Origin: Psychromonas ossibalaenae ATCC BAA-1528
GTDB taxonomy: Bacteria > Pseudomonadota > Gammaproteobacteria > Enterobacterales > Psychromonadaceae
Length of the DNA stretch: 64,000 nt
Assembly (NCBI RefSeq): GCF_000381745.1
Contig: NZ_KB906967.1
Span: 127,401 to 191,400 of the forward strand
Direction: 5' to 3'
A program made the position numbers and the translations under genes. How positions within the stretch are numbered: the first letter of the stretch is position 1; each line of letters starts with the position of its first letter. The notes below the pieces were generated by a model that saw only the letters and a program-made list of their open reading frames with translations, was not told the DNA's origin and searched no databases. Below are positions 36,628 to 45,948 of the stretch, in pieces.

Positions 36628-38085
36628 TTAGGTTAGATCTATGTCTTTGGTTGCAAAAAACCAAGTTGCTAAAAAACCAACGACATATGAGATAAGTAAA
36701 CCCGCGGCAAATACAGCCATTCCGGCAAAAATCCCCGAGTTAGAAGTCATCAGAGGCATTGCAACCACCCCCGAAGGGCCAAATACCGTGTTCAATCCGA
36801 CCGGTAAGCCCATGTAAGAGACCATACCGATGAAGAATCCACCGGCAGCGCCACCAATACATGCTGTAATAAATGGTTTAACACGCGGCAGCGTTACGCC
36901 GTAAATCAGCGGCTCACCAATTCCAAAGATACCAGGTACAATGGCACCTTCTATTTGAATGCGTGTCATAGAGCCTTTTTCTGCTTTAAAAAACAGAGCA
37001 ATAGAAGCCCCGACTAAACCACCGCCAGCCATTGCTAGAATAGGAAAAAGGGAGTTAAAGCCCTGAGTTTCCATTAGTGCAAAATAAACAGGCACAAAAC
37101 CTTGATGGATACCAAACATCACTGAAATTAAGAACAACCCGGCTAAAATTGCACTCCCGAACGGATTTCCGTTTAAGTTAATAAACAACCACGACATACC
37201 TTGAAACAGCAGTCCGCCAACCGGCATGATGATAATAAAAACCATCGCCCCCATAATCAGCAAAGTAAAAAGTGAAGTGAGGATCATATCTAAGCTGTCA
37301 GGTATAAATTTCCGCACTTGACGCTCAACCCAGGCACCTAAAATAGCCGCAATCAATACACCGATAATGTTACCGCGAGGATCTATCGCAAAACCAAAAA
37401 AGTCTTCCATTCCGGAGTAGATACCCGTTGTAACTTCTGCGTCATAACCCATTACAAATAACGAGGCTAGAATTGCACCGTTTACGCCGGATCCGCCAAA
37501 AGCCTGCTGAGCATTGTAACCAATGAGAATACTTAAAAAGCTAAATAAACCTTTACCAAAGACGCGCATATACTCAATTAATTCAACTAAATGGGCATTA
37601 GGTGCAGAATTACCTACTATCCATATCTGCTCCATTAATGTCGCAAAACCGAGTAATAATCCAGCAGCAATAAAACCGGGAATTAACGGGGTAAATACAG
37701 TCGCAAATTTACTTAAAAAGCGTTGAACCGCACTGGTCTGCTTTTTTTTCATCTGCTGCTTTTTATCCGAGGCAATGTCTGCAAGCTGTGAGTTATCAGA
37801 TGCATTACCGGCTCCACTCTGCTGAGATGAGTTTTCAATTATCTCATTCATCATTTCTGAAGCCTGCTGCGCTTTACCAGGCCCTAAAATTATTTGAAAC
37901 TGATCGTCACTTTCAACGACTCCCAGTACACCGCCAAGTTTTTTAATCGCATCTTGTTCTGCTAATGAATCATCTTTAAGCGTTAAACGTAATCGAGTCA
38001 TACAGTTACCACAACTTCTGACATTAGCCTGTCCGCCAATTAACTGCATTAACTGATCAATCATTGTGCTTGTTATTTTAGCCAT
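36628..38085 (-). CDS. murP: N-acetylmuramic acid PTS permease, EIIBC
   Basis: The 485-residue protein has an N-terminal EIIB domain with the active-site Cys28 in GNCMTRLRL and about ten membrane helices of the EIIC type (for example IPGFIAAGLLLG, GIGEPLIYGV). It lacks an EIIA domain, so it must borrow one such as Crr. Neighbouring murQ, 24 bases upstream in the transcript, supports MurNAc as the substrate. PTS enzymes phosphorylate the sugar on entry, giving MurNAc-6P, the substrate for MurQ. Confidence 0.93.
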   Translation of the reverse strand: MAKITSTMIDQLMQLIGGQANVRSCGNCMTRLRLTLKDDSLAEQDAIKKLGGVLGVVESDDQFQIILGPGKAQQASEMMNEIIENSSQQSGAGNASDNSQLADIASDKKQQMKKKQTSAVQRFLSKFATVFTPLIPGFIAAGLLLGFATLMEQIWIVGNSAPNAHLVELIEYMRVFGKGLFSFLSILIGYNAQQAFGGSGVNGAILASLFVMGYDAEVTTGIYSGMEDFFGFAIDPRGNIIGVLIAAILGAWVERQVRKFIPDSLDMILTSLFTLLIMGAMVFIIIMPVGGLLFQGMSWLFINLNGNPFGSAILAGLFLISVMFGIHQGFVPVYFALMETQGFNSLFPILAMAGGGLVGASIALFFKAEKGSMTRIQIEGAIVPGIFGIGEPLIYGVTLPRVKPFITACIGGAAGGFFIGMVSYMGLPVGLNTVFGPSGVVAMPLMTSNSGIFAGMAVFAAGLLISYVVGFLATWFFATKDIDLT

Positions 38086-38109
38086 GCTAGTAACCCTAAT
38101 TGAGATAAA

Positions 38110-39009
38110 TTATGCCGTGATCACTTGGCGTACAAAGCCGTTACATTGATTAAGCTGTTTTTCAGCATCAGCGACATCAATATTTAACAGCAGCATTACG
38201 ATCGCTGTTTTACAATGATTATTGCATTCTGAAAGCGCGTCAGCCGCCTCTTTTTCACTGCACTCAGCGGCCTGCATCACGATGTTTTTCTGGCGCTGAA
38301 CCAGCTTTGCATTGGTTGCTTCAACATCAACCATCAAGTTGCCGAATACTTTGCCGGTACGGATCATCGCACCTGTAGTGATCATATTTAGAACCAGCTT
38401 TTGCGCGGTTCCTGCTTTCATACGAGATGATCCCGTCACCACTTCTGGTCCCACAACAGGTGTGATAGAAATCTGTGCAAGCTCTGCCATTGGACTGTGC
38501 GGATTACAACTTATACTGGCAACAGTTGCCCCCACGGATAAACCATACTGCATCCCGCCTAATGCATACGGGGTACGACCACTGGCGGCGATACCGACCA
38601 ATACATCATTTTTGCTCAGTGAAATTGACTGCAGATCTGAAACTGCAAGCTCTCTATTATCTTCAGCATTTTCAACAGCTTTTAAAATTGCTTTTTCACC
38701 ACCGGCAATTAAGCCAATCACTAATTCAGGTGATGAACCGTAAGTTGGCGGACACTCACTTGCATCCAATATACCTAAGCGCCCGGAAGTACCTGCTCCG
38801 ATATAAATAAGGCGGCCTCCTGACTGAAATGCCAGGGTGGCGGCATCAACTACTCTGCATATTTGCGGAATTGTTTTTTCTACAGCTGAGGCCACTTTTG
38901 CATCTTCATTATTAATCACTTTAAGCATCTCAAAAGTTGACAGAATATCTATTTTTTCAGAAGCACTGTTGCGGCTTTCAGTTACCATTTGGGTCAAATC
39001 AATTTTCAT
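38110..39009 (-). CDS. murQ: N-acetylmuramic acid 6-phosphate etherase
   Basis: The 299-residue enzyme splits MurNAc-6P into GlcNAc-6P and D-lactate in the cytoplasm. It is a SIS-domain protein: [24 protein letters not shown] (two short motifs here), [14 protein letters not shown] and [18 protein letters not shown] are all family hallmarks. It is the first gene of the minus-strand operon and is divergent from murR. A CRP-like site lies 71 bases upstream and TGGAATAA repeats follow, consistent with control by CRP and MurR as in E. coli. Confidence 0.96.
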   Translation of the reverse strand: MKIDLTQMVTESRNSASEKIDILSTFEMLKVINNEDAKVASAVEKTIPQICRVVDAATLAFQSGGRLIYIGAGTSGRLGILDASECPPTYGSSPELVIGLIAGGEKAILKAVENAEDNRELAVSDLQSISLSKNDVLVGIAASGRTPYALGGMQYGLSVGATVASISCNPHSPMAELAQISITPVVGPEVVTGSSRMKAGTAQKLVLNMITTGAMIRTGKVFGNLMVDVEATNAKLVQRQKNIVMQAAECSEKEAADALSECNNHCKTAIVMLLLNIDVADAEKQLNQCNGFVRQVITA

Positions 39010-39079
39010 TTTTTATCCAGTTTTAAAGATTAATCTAATTCTTATTTGCCAGCATAATACCCGCCAGAACGAATATTAA

Positions 39080-39095
39080 CGTGACTTAGATCGCA
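39080..39095. promoter_or_regulatory. CRP-like site upstream of murQ
   Basis: CGTGACTTAGATCGCA matches TGTGA-N6-TCACA at 8 of 10 positions, 71 bases from the murQ start. E. coli murQ transcription depends on CRP, which makes the call reasonable. Confidence 0.5.
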
Positions 39096-39124
39096 CTAAA
39101 AATCATTCCCACAAGCAATATATC

Positions 39125-39250
39125 TGGAATAATTTATTCACAACTAAATGAAAAACAATCCATTTACAAAGTGATTTAAATATTTTCAGAGACTTAGCCA
39201 CCAACTTGACTATGGAATAAAAAAACACAACAATGGAATAATATATTACA
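39125..39250. promoter_or_regulatory. Candidate MurR operators
   Basis: TGGAATAATTTATTCA (39125-39140) contains a perfect GAATAA-T-TTATTC palindrome. Further TGGAATAA copies sit at 39213-39220 and 39234-39250 (TGGAATAATATATTACA), the last just before murR and overlapping a TTGACT...AACAAT promoter-like pair (39206-39234). Repeated TGGAATAA in the divergent region suggests MurR binding by inference. Confidence 0.5.
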
Positions 39251-39265
39251 AAAAAAGAAGATTTT

Positions 39266-40117
39266 ATGTCTATTCATCATGTTCTCTTGAGCCAACGCAG
39301 TTCACTTTCTCCAAGTGCAGCTCGAATTGCCGACTTCATTTTGGAAAACCTGCAGCTATGTAGTGAAATCACCAGTCAGGAACTCGCTGAAAAAGCGAAC
39401 GTAAGTCAGTCGAGTATTATAAAATTTACTCAGAAGCTAGGATATAAAGGTTTTACTGCGTTCAAACTAATGTTGATAAAAGAGCAAAATCTTGAGTCAG
39501 TACTGCTCAATCCCCATACACCAATTCATAGCAAAATTAATGATCAAGACAGTGCTCTGACTGTGGCGCAGAAACTTGTCCAAGAAAAACAACAGGCGTT
39601 ACTCAATACTACCAATGCAATAAACTATATTGAGTTTGAAAAAGTTGTTAACTTTATTAACCTGGCCGGCAGAGTACAAATTATGGGAATTGCCGGATCG
39701 GCATTAACCGCAAAAGATCTCTCGTTTAAATTATTAAAGTTAGGGATAACGGCCATCTCTGAGCAGGATAGTCATATACAAATGGCAACAGCTAATACCT
39801 TAAAAAAAGGAGATGTGCAGATATTAATCTCCTATTCAGGGACACGAAAAGAGATCTTAATTGCAGCACAGGCTGCACATGAAAAAGGAGCGACAATAAT
39901 CGCTTTAACTGGGCTCAAAGCAAACCCTCTTAGAAAAATCGCACATTATTGTATTGATACAATTGCCGATGAAGAAAAGTACCGCAGTTCCTCTATTTCT
40001 TCACGCACCGCACAGAATGTAATAACAGATCTTATTTTCATGTCTGTTCTGCAAAAGAGAGGTGACAATATAAAACGTCTAATGCATGACATTTCATCAA
40101 CAATAAAAAAAGTTTAA
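39266..40117 (+). CDS. murR: RpiR-family regulator of the MurNAc genes
   Basis: The 283-residue protein has an N-terminal helix-turn-helix (residues about 10-75, ELAEKANVSQSSIIKFTQKLG) and a SIS sugar-phosphate-binding domain (about 125-250, IMGIAGSALTAKDLSFK, ILISYSGTRKEIL). MurR represses murQP in E. coli and is relieved by MurNAc-6P. Divergent placement from murQ and TGGAATAA repeats support the same role here. Some RpiR proteins are activators, so the sign of control is inferred. Confidence 0.92.
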   Translation: MSIHHVLLSQRSSLSPSAARIADFILENLQLCSEITSQELAEKANVSQSSIIKFTQKLGYKGFTAFKLMLIKEQNLESVLLNPHTPIHSKINDQDSALTVAQKLVQEKQQALLNTTNAINYIEFEKVVNFINLAGRVQIMGIAGSALTAKDLSFKLLKLGITAISEQDSHIQMATANTLKKGDVQILISYSGTRKEILIAAQAAHEKGATIIALTGLKANPLRKIAHYCIDTIADEEKYRSSSISSRTAQNVITDLIFMSVLQKRGDNIKRLMHDISSTIKKV

Positions 40118-40140
40118 AGACCATATCGCCTTTTCAGCCG

Positions 40141-40168
40141 TATCCCTGTTCTATGTAGAACAGGGATA
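40141..40168. terminator. Strong hairpin after murR
   Basis: TATCCCTGTTCTA (40141-40153) pairs perfectly with TAGAACAGGGATA (40156-40168) across a 2-base loop. No T-run follows, so it is called a probable terminator or a symmetrical repeat. The rest of 40169-40568 has no gene; it is the leader of the POT gene and I see no certain promoter in it. Confidence 0.55.
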
Positions 40169-40568
40169 TTGACACCAGCCTAAAAACCGCTTGAATAATT
40201 TTTACAATACGCACAGAAAATACCGTTTCAAACATCTATTTACACGATTATGAAGACATAACTCAGTCTTTCTATAGGAATTTCAACATAAAAAACATAT
40301 AAATTTAGACATTTAACCAGAAGCTGACTCCCTACTAAAAACAATCTAACAGGTTGAAAAACAACCACTATAACTTAGTTCAACCCAAACAAACCCTATA
40401 TCACATAATAATCAATAACGCACTTAAGAACAAAGTTGTGATTTAAAATACACTTACGCCTCAAAGTTTTCCCTTTTTGCGATGAACATCAATTTGTCAC
40501 ATTGAGTGTCTGTTAATATCCGCCCCGTTTAAAATTCTATTAACCACGAATTTATTAAGGATTATGTA

Positions 40569-42044
40569 ATGTGGAATAAACTCAACAAGTCTATGATGTT
40601 CTGTCAGATGATGTTTGGACTTTCTTTCTATGGGGTGATGGTCATTCTGACCAGATTCTTTTTAGAAAACTTAAATTACAGCGAAGCCGATACCATGATG
40701 GTGGTCGGTGCGTTTGCATCCATCGGTCCATTATTTGCTATCGCCGGCGGTTTTATCGCTGACAAATTTTTGGGCGCATACCGCTCATTAACCATCGCTT
40801 ATCTGGTTTTTGCCGCCGGTTATGCGTTACTGGTGCTTGGTGCGTCAATCGTTAACATACCAATGAGCTTATGCGGTATCGCGCTGGCCAGTTATGCCCG
40901 CGGTTTAATGTCCCCTTCTTACCCAAGCTTGTACAAACGTACTTTTGCCAGCCAGGAAGATTTTGAAAACGGCTACTCGGTAAACTATTCTGTGAATAAT
41001 GTCGGCGCGCTTTTAGGTCAATATCTATTCCCGATGTTTGCACTGGCGATTGGTTTCTACGGCAGCTTCTTATTATCTTCACTATTAGCTTTCAGCGCTC
41101 TGGTACTTCTTGTTATATTCCGCAAGCCGTTACAAGGCGTTGGGGCAGACATTGACAAGCAGCCGGTCAGCACTAAAAACTGGATAACCTTTGCCGCTGT
41201 TTCTGTCGCGATGATCGCTTTAGTATTCTTTATGTTCTCTAATATGGACATTGGTCAGAATATTGTTTATGCCATTGGTGCAGCGGCAATTGCTTACTTC
41301 ATCTCGCTGATGTTCAAAGCTAAAAAGTCTGACGCGTTAAAGATGGGCACTATTCTGATTATGACCGTATTAACTACCGCATTCTTTGTCTACTACGGCC
41401 AGATGATGACATCAATGACCATGGTAACCATCAATACAATGCGCGGTGATCTGTTCGGCATTATCCCTATCGCACCTGAAGCATCTATGGCGATGAATCC
41501 GTTATGGTGTATTGTCGCAGGCCCGGTAATCGCGCTCTTATTCTCTTCATTAGAAAAGAAAAACATTAATTTCTCTACGGCAACTAAAATCGGTTTTGCA
41601 TTTATTCTTACCGCCGTGGCTTTCGGCATACTAGCCTTTGCAGTAATGAATATAGGCACTGATGTTATTATTCGTCCGGAAGTATTCCTGGTTATTCACT
41701 TCTTCCAGGCATTTGCAGAGGTTATTGTCGGCAGTATGGTGGTGGCATTTATCCTGTCAGTTGCACCAAAACATATCGAAAACTTTTCGGTCAGTCTGTT
41801 CTCAGTTGCTATTGCAATGAGTGGTATTGTCGGCGCAGTATTCTCAACATCCATCGCACTTGAAAAAGGCCAGGAGATCACCCAGGAGATTGTTCAGCAG
41901 GTATATGGTGATTACTTCAGCACATTAACATTCTGGGCAGTTGTAATGGTTGCAGTGGCATTCGGCGCATCAGTCGTTATCCGTAAAATGCTTGAAAAAT
42001 GTGATGATTCAGACGATCTTAACCTTGCTGAAGCGAAGAGCTAA
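40569..42044 (+). CDS. POT/PTR-type MFS transporter lacking the ExxER motif
   Basis: The 491-residue protein has about 12-14 membrane helices with POT-like sequence: GGFIADKFLGAYRS after helix 2, SYARGLMSPSYPSLYK and NYSVNNVGALLGQYLFP. POT transporters carry di- and tripeptides with protons. In helix 1 the normal ExxERFxYYG proton-coupling motif reads QMMFGLSFYG, so the charged residues are missing. It is thus an unusual member that may use a different coupling or substrate. It lies beside the mur cluster, though not in the same transcript; uptake of cell-wall peptides is an inference. Confidence 0.75.
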   Translation: MWNKLNKSMMFCQMMFGLSFYGVMVILTRFFLENLNYSEADTMMVVGAFASIGPLFAIAGGFIADKFLGAYRSLTIAYLVFAAGYALLVLGASIVNIPMSLCGIALASYARGLMSPSYPSLYKRTFASQEDFENGYSVNYSVNNVGALLGQYLFPMFALAIGFYGSFLLSSLLAFSALVLLVIFRKPLQGVGADIDKQPVSTKNWITFAAVSVAMIALVFFMFSNMDIGQNIVYAIGAAAIAYFISLMFKAKKSDALKMGTILIMTVLTTAFFVYYGQMMTSMTMVTINTMRGDLFGIIPIAPEASMAMNPLWCIVAGPVIALLFSSLEKKNINFSTATKIGFAFILTAVAFGILAFAVMNIGTDVIIRPEVFLVIHFFQAFAEVIVGSMVVAFILSVAPKHIENFSVSLFSVAIAMSGIVGAVFSTSIALEKGQEITQEIVQQVYGDYFSTLTFWAVVMVAVAFGASVVIRKMLEKCDDSDDLNLAEAKS

Positions 42045-42088
42045 AGCTGATAATTTACTGAAATATCATTGTAGTTAACTACGAAATA

Positions 42089-42128
42089 TACAAAAAGGGA
42101 CAAGCAGTCAGCGAGTCCCTTTTTTGTA
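42089..42128 (+). terminator. Terminator of the POT gene
   Basis: ACAAAAAGGGAC (42089-42101) pairs with GTCCCTTTTTTGT (42114-42128), with a T-rich right arm. The hairpin lies 45 bases past the stop and just before the convergent aldo/keto reductase gene, so it could act in both directions. Confidence 0.85.
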
Positions 42129-42145
42129 TCCAATAACACAAAAAA

Positions 42146-43159
42146 TTAAGCGGAAATTTCTTTAATCATCGCAAGCTCTTGTTGAGTAAAGTTCAGATTT
42201 TTTAATGCGTCTACCGCACTGCGGATCTGTTCTTTTTTACTCGCACCGATTAAACAAGAGGTAACAGCTGGATTATTCAGAGTCCACGCCACAGCCATTT
42301 GCGCAAGGTTTTGACCACGCGCTTGCGCCAGTTCATTTAAGGCCTTCACTTTTGTTATTTTTTCAGCGGTAATATGCTGCTCGCTTAAATGCACTATTTC
42401 CGAACGAGCTGCTCGTGAGTTCTCTGGGATCCCTTGTAAATATTTATCGGTTAACAAGCCCTGTGCCAGCGGTGAAAATACAACAGCCCCGACTGCCTGC
42501 TCCTTTAAAACATCTGTTAAGCCGTCTTCTATCCAACGGTCAAACATATTATAACGGGGCTGATGGATCAGCAGAGGCGTGCCTAACTCACGTAAAATTT
42601 CAACCGCTTTTTGAGTTTGCTCCGCTTGATAATTCGATATCCCTACATACAGCGCACGGCCGGAGCGTACAATAAAATCAAGTGCCTGCATGCTTTCCTC
42701 TAACGGCGTATCAGGATCGGGTTTATGGTGATAAAAAATATCAAAATAGTCGAGACCGGTTCGTTTTAAACTTTGATCGCAGCTTGAAACTAAGTACTTT
42801 CTGGAACCACCAATGCCGTAAGGTCCAGCCCACATATCATAACCGGCCTTACTGGAAACCAGCATCTCATCACGATAAGGCTGTAGATCCCGCTTGAAAA
42901 TTTTTCCAAAAGTACTTTCAGCAGCGCCGTAACTAGGGCCGTAATTATTGGCCAGATCAAAGTGGTTAATACCCAGGTCGAAAGCAGTATGTAACAGGGT
43001 TCGAGCATTACTTAACGGATCAGTTTCACCAAAATTCTGCCATAAACCTAATGATAATTTAGGTAATAAAATACCGCTATTGCCGCAGCGCTGGTACTGC
43101 ATTTGTGTATATCTATCTGCTTGTGCGCAATAAAGAGTATTGGGTTGTTCTGTCAGCAT
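42146..43159 (-). CDS. Aldo/keto reductase, YghZ-like (L-glyceraldehyde 3-phosphate reductase type)
   Basis: The 337-residue TIM-barrel enzyme has the AKR active-site pattern: FDLANNYG (Asp and Tyr), SSKAGYDMW (Lys), and YHHKPD (His), plus GSRKYLVSSCDQSLKRTGLDYFDIFY, a sequence style close to E. coli YghZ, which reduces L-glyceraldehyde 3-phosphate and methylglyoxal. Cofactor site residues near GASKKEQIRSAVDAL are conserved. NADPH use is the usual form. It is monocistronic. Confidence 0.85.
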   Translation of the reverse strand: MLTEQPNTLYCAQADRYTQMQYQRCGNSGILLPKLSLGLWQNFGETDPLSNARTLLHTAFDLGINHFDLANNYGPSYGAAESTFGKIFKRDLQPYRDEMLVSSKAGYDMWAGPYGIGGSRKYLVSSCDQSLKRTGLDYFDIFYHHKPDPDTPLEESMQALDFIVRSGRALYVGISNYQAEQTQKAVEILRELGTPLLIHQPRYNMFDRWIEDGLTDVLKEQAVGAVVFSPLAQGLLTDKYLQGIPENSRAARSEIVHLSEQHITAEKITKVKALNELAQARGQNLAQMAVAWTLNNPAVTSCLIGASKKEQIRSAVDALKNLNFTQQELAMIKEISA

Positions 43160-43681
43160 TTTATTTCCTCATCATATAATACGAAAGTAGTAACTTGATC
43201 AATCGTCACCAGTGTATATTAGACACGCCAAATAGTGGTGTAAAACTGACAATCTTTACACATCAATTCGAAGATTTTAAACTGCTGAATAGGAAGCTGA
43301 TACAGCTAATTTACAGAAACAGCTGCATAGTCAACTGTAGAAAAAGAGCAAAGTAAACAAACCATAACGAGTCCTTTTTTACTTAAAATTCCAGCTCCAA
43401 GGCCTATTCATTTCATAAAATATTAACCAAACAATAATAAAACCTCCATAATAAGAAGGCAGTAGACATTACCTGTTACTTTCCATTAAAACAGCAAAGC
43501 GATTCAATTTTAAAATATCTCCAACCCGCCTTAATAACTGAAGTTAGGGCGCGTACCTCTTCTACTAAGCGTAAATAAAAAAATTAATCCTGTCGATTTC
43601 CCAGTATTTGCAGCCATCTCTTTAGAGGCATATAAATCACCAAGACTTTAACTTACATTGATTAATTCGAGGTGCGAAACA

Positions 43682-43731
43682 TGTGTGTTTTATCACATTT
43701 AAAATCCCCCCCCTGCATTAGACTACCTCCT
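43682..43731 (+). promoter_or_regulatory. CRP site and candidate promoter with a poly-C spacer, GH20 gene
   Basis: TGTGTGTTTTATCACA at 43682-43697 matches the CRP consensus at 9 of 10 half-site positions. Eight C residues (43706-43713) follow, then TAGACT at 43719-43724 as a possible -10. With a start near 43731 the CRP centre is at about -41.5, a class II layout, and the C-tract lies in the spacer. The rest of 43160-43681 holds no gene. Promoter geometry is inferred. Confidence 0.55.
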
Positions 43732-43822
43732 TCGAAATAGAGGGATATTCGTTTTTCTTTGCGCAGTAATAAAATGGCGCACATAACACACACTACTTTA
43801 TGAGTATTTAAAAAGGTTGAAT

Positions 43823-45874
43823 ATGAAGAAGAAAACTATATTAGTTGCGATATTAGGATCATTAGGTTTATTTGCCTGCAACAATGACTCTGAGACTGAA
43901 AACATTGAGAATCTGCCGTTAAACGAAAAACCGATGGTGATCCCTTCATTATCAGAGTGGGAGTCAGGCCGCGGTGATTTCACTTTAACTGCACAAAGTA
44001 AAATTATCGTTGACTCAGTCGATCCTGAAATTCAAGAAACACTCGTTAGAACCGCACAGCTATTGAGTGAAAACATTAAAATCATGTCCGGCTTAGAACT
44101 GCCTGTTGTTGAATATACAGCCGCAGAAAAAGGCGATATTAAAATTAGTGTCGCCGGTGATACCCCGGAAACTAACGCTTTAGAAAGTGAAAACTACCAG
44201 ATAAACATTGGTGAAACCTTAGTTGTTGAAAGTTCGACAGTACCAGGCGCAGCCTTTGCCACACAAACCATAAAACAGATTTTGATACAGGATAAAGACG
44301 GCGCGAATGATATTCCCCAGGGGATCATTAATGACCAGCCGAAGATTGAAACCCGCGGCCTAATGCTTGACCTGGGACGCCGTGCTGTCAGCCTGGATTT
44401 TGTCAAAGATTACGTTAAATTTATGGCCTATTACAAAATGAACGACCTGCAGCTGCACCTCAATGATAATCAGATTATCTGGGGTGACAGCGGTACACCG
44501 GAAGACGGCAGTAACTGGGATATAAACACCTGGCAGGAAACTATTTATCACGGCTTTAGGGTACAAATTGATGAGTATCCGGATTTAGCATCTGAAGATG
44601 TGGCTTATAGCAAAGAAGAATTAGCCGAACTGAAAGAGTTAGCAACTTCTTTAGGTGTTCAATTGACCGGTGAAATTGAAGCTCCGGCACATGCGGTATC
44701 CTTCAGCCGCATTGCACCGGAAATAAAACATCCTGATATGCGTCCGGATCATTTAGACCTGTCTAATCCGTTAACCTTTGAAATGATTGAAAACGTCTGG
44801 GATGAAATTTACCCTTACTTCGATAATGTGCATATCGGCGCCGATGAATACGGCGGTGCTAAACTGGAAGAAAAACTCTCTAAAGAGATGATTAACTACA
44901 TGAATCACTTTAATGAGTTTTTGAAAGACAGAGGTCATGAAAATATTCGCGTATGGGGTAATACAACAACGCTGCATGATTTAGGGGATACATTAGATAA
45001 GGACATAGTACAGCAGATCTGGCTGGGTGGATTTGCAGATCCGCAGGACACGCTGGATAGAGGCTTCGATGTCATCAATACCAATGATGCTTTCTATACC
45101 GTACCTACCGGTAATAACGGTTATCATGACACGGTTGATCCTGAAGTGATGTACAGCGACTGGGAAGCAAACGTTTTTTCCGGCGGCTTTGAAATCGGTT
45201 ACGATAACCCGCAGTTTAGAGGTGCTATTATTGCCCTGTGGAATGACCTGGGCTGGGACCCTGACTGGGCTTACACTGACGCCGATATTCATGTCCGCTT
45301 AAGAAACAAAGTAAAAGTAGCGGCACAGAAGATGTGGGCAGAAGAGCGTGAACTGCCCTTCGATAAATTCCAGAATGTTGCTTATAAATTAGGTGAGTCA
45401 CCGGATTTCAGTGTCATTTATCAAATAACGGAAAATGATCTGGCATCTAAAAAACCTGTTTATGCTTCATCTTACAAAAATATTTTATATAGACTAGGTG
45501 ATATTGAAGGCAAGCTTCTGGACAATAACTTCCTGGGACATCCAGCGGCCGTTGTTGACGGTTTAGATAATTCACGCTGGATAAGCGGTGACACAACCGC
45601 AAATGAATGGATTATGGTGGATCTACAGGCTGAAACCACAATCAACACAATTAATATCTCATGGGGTGTTGACTGGGCGGCAAAATATGAAATTGAACTG
45701 TCCAATGACGGCAAATCATGGACAACAGCAGCGTCAGTCGATAATGCGGTCGGTAACAATAATGACATCATAGAGATTGAACCCGCGGAAGCACGCTTTG
45801 TGCGTGTGAAAATGATAGAAAATGCAACGGATCAGCCTTATCAGATCCACTCCATAGAAATATTCAATAACTAA
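43823..45874 (+). CDS. GH20 beta-N-acetylhexosaminidase lipoprotein with C-terminal carbohydrate-binding domain
   Basis: A 683-residue outer-membrane-type lipoprotein: lipobox LGLFAC (Cys19), a GH20 N-terminal domain (about 30-160), a catalytic barrel with LHLNDNQ and the acid pair Asp341-Glu342 in HIGADEYGG, and a C-terminal F5/8-type (CBM32-like) domain from about 555 with LDNSRWISGD and WIMVDLQAET. GH20 enzymes release GlcNAc from chitobiose or similar ends, supporting chitin use. ATG 43823 follows AAGG by six bases. A CRP site upstream suggests control by carbon supply. Confidence 0.94.
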   Translation: MKKKTILVAILGSLGLFACNNDSETENIENLPLNEKPMVIPSLSEWESGRGDFTLTAQSKIIVDSVDPEIQETLVRTAQLLSENIKIMSGLELPVVEYTAAEKGDIKISVAGDTPETNALESENYQINIGETLVVESSTVPGAAFATQTIKQILIQDKDGANDIPQGIINDQPKIETRGLMLDLGRRAVSLDFVKDYVKFMAYYKMNDLQLHLNDNQIIWGDSGTPEDGSNWDINTWQETIYHGFRVQIDEYPDLASEDVAYSKEELAELKELATSLGVQLTGEIEAPAHAVSFSRIAPEIKHPDMRPDHLDLSNPLTFEMIENVWDEIYPYFDNVHIGADEYGGAKLEEKLSKEMINYMNHFNEFLKDRGHENIRVWGNTTTLHDLGDTLDKDIVQQIWLGGFADPQDTLDRGFDVINTNDAFYTVPTGNNGYHDTVDPEVMYSDWEANVFSGGFEIGYDNPQFRGAIIALWNDLGWDPDWAYTDADIHVRLRNKVKVAAQKMWAEERELPFDKFQNVAYKLGESPDFSVIYQITENDLASKKPVYASSYKNILYRLGDIEGKLLDNNFLGHPAAVVDGLDNSRWISGDTTANEWIMVDLQAETTINTINISWGVDWAAKYEIELSNDGKSWTTAASVDNAVGNNNDIIEIEPAEARFVRVKMIENATDQPYQIHSIEIFNN

Positions 45875-45897
45875 TATTTTCCTGCATCTTCAAATTC

Positions 45898-45923
45898 AAG
45901 GGCTTAGATATTAAGCCCTTTTT
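45898..45923 (+). terminator. Rho-independent terminator of the GH20 gene
   Basis: Perfect 9-bp stem AAGGGCTTA (45898-45906) with TAAGCCCTT (45912-45920), loop GATAT and a T-run immediately after. Confidence 0.9.
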
Positions 45924-45948
45924 CTACAAAGAAGCCTGCCTTTTCACT

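Noticed and set aside
44993-45292. Several 60-100-codon minus-strand frames opposite the GH20, POT and murP genes
   Set aside because: Shadow frames in strongly coding regions; the opposite strand has the recognised families.
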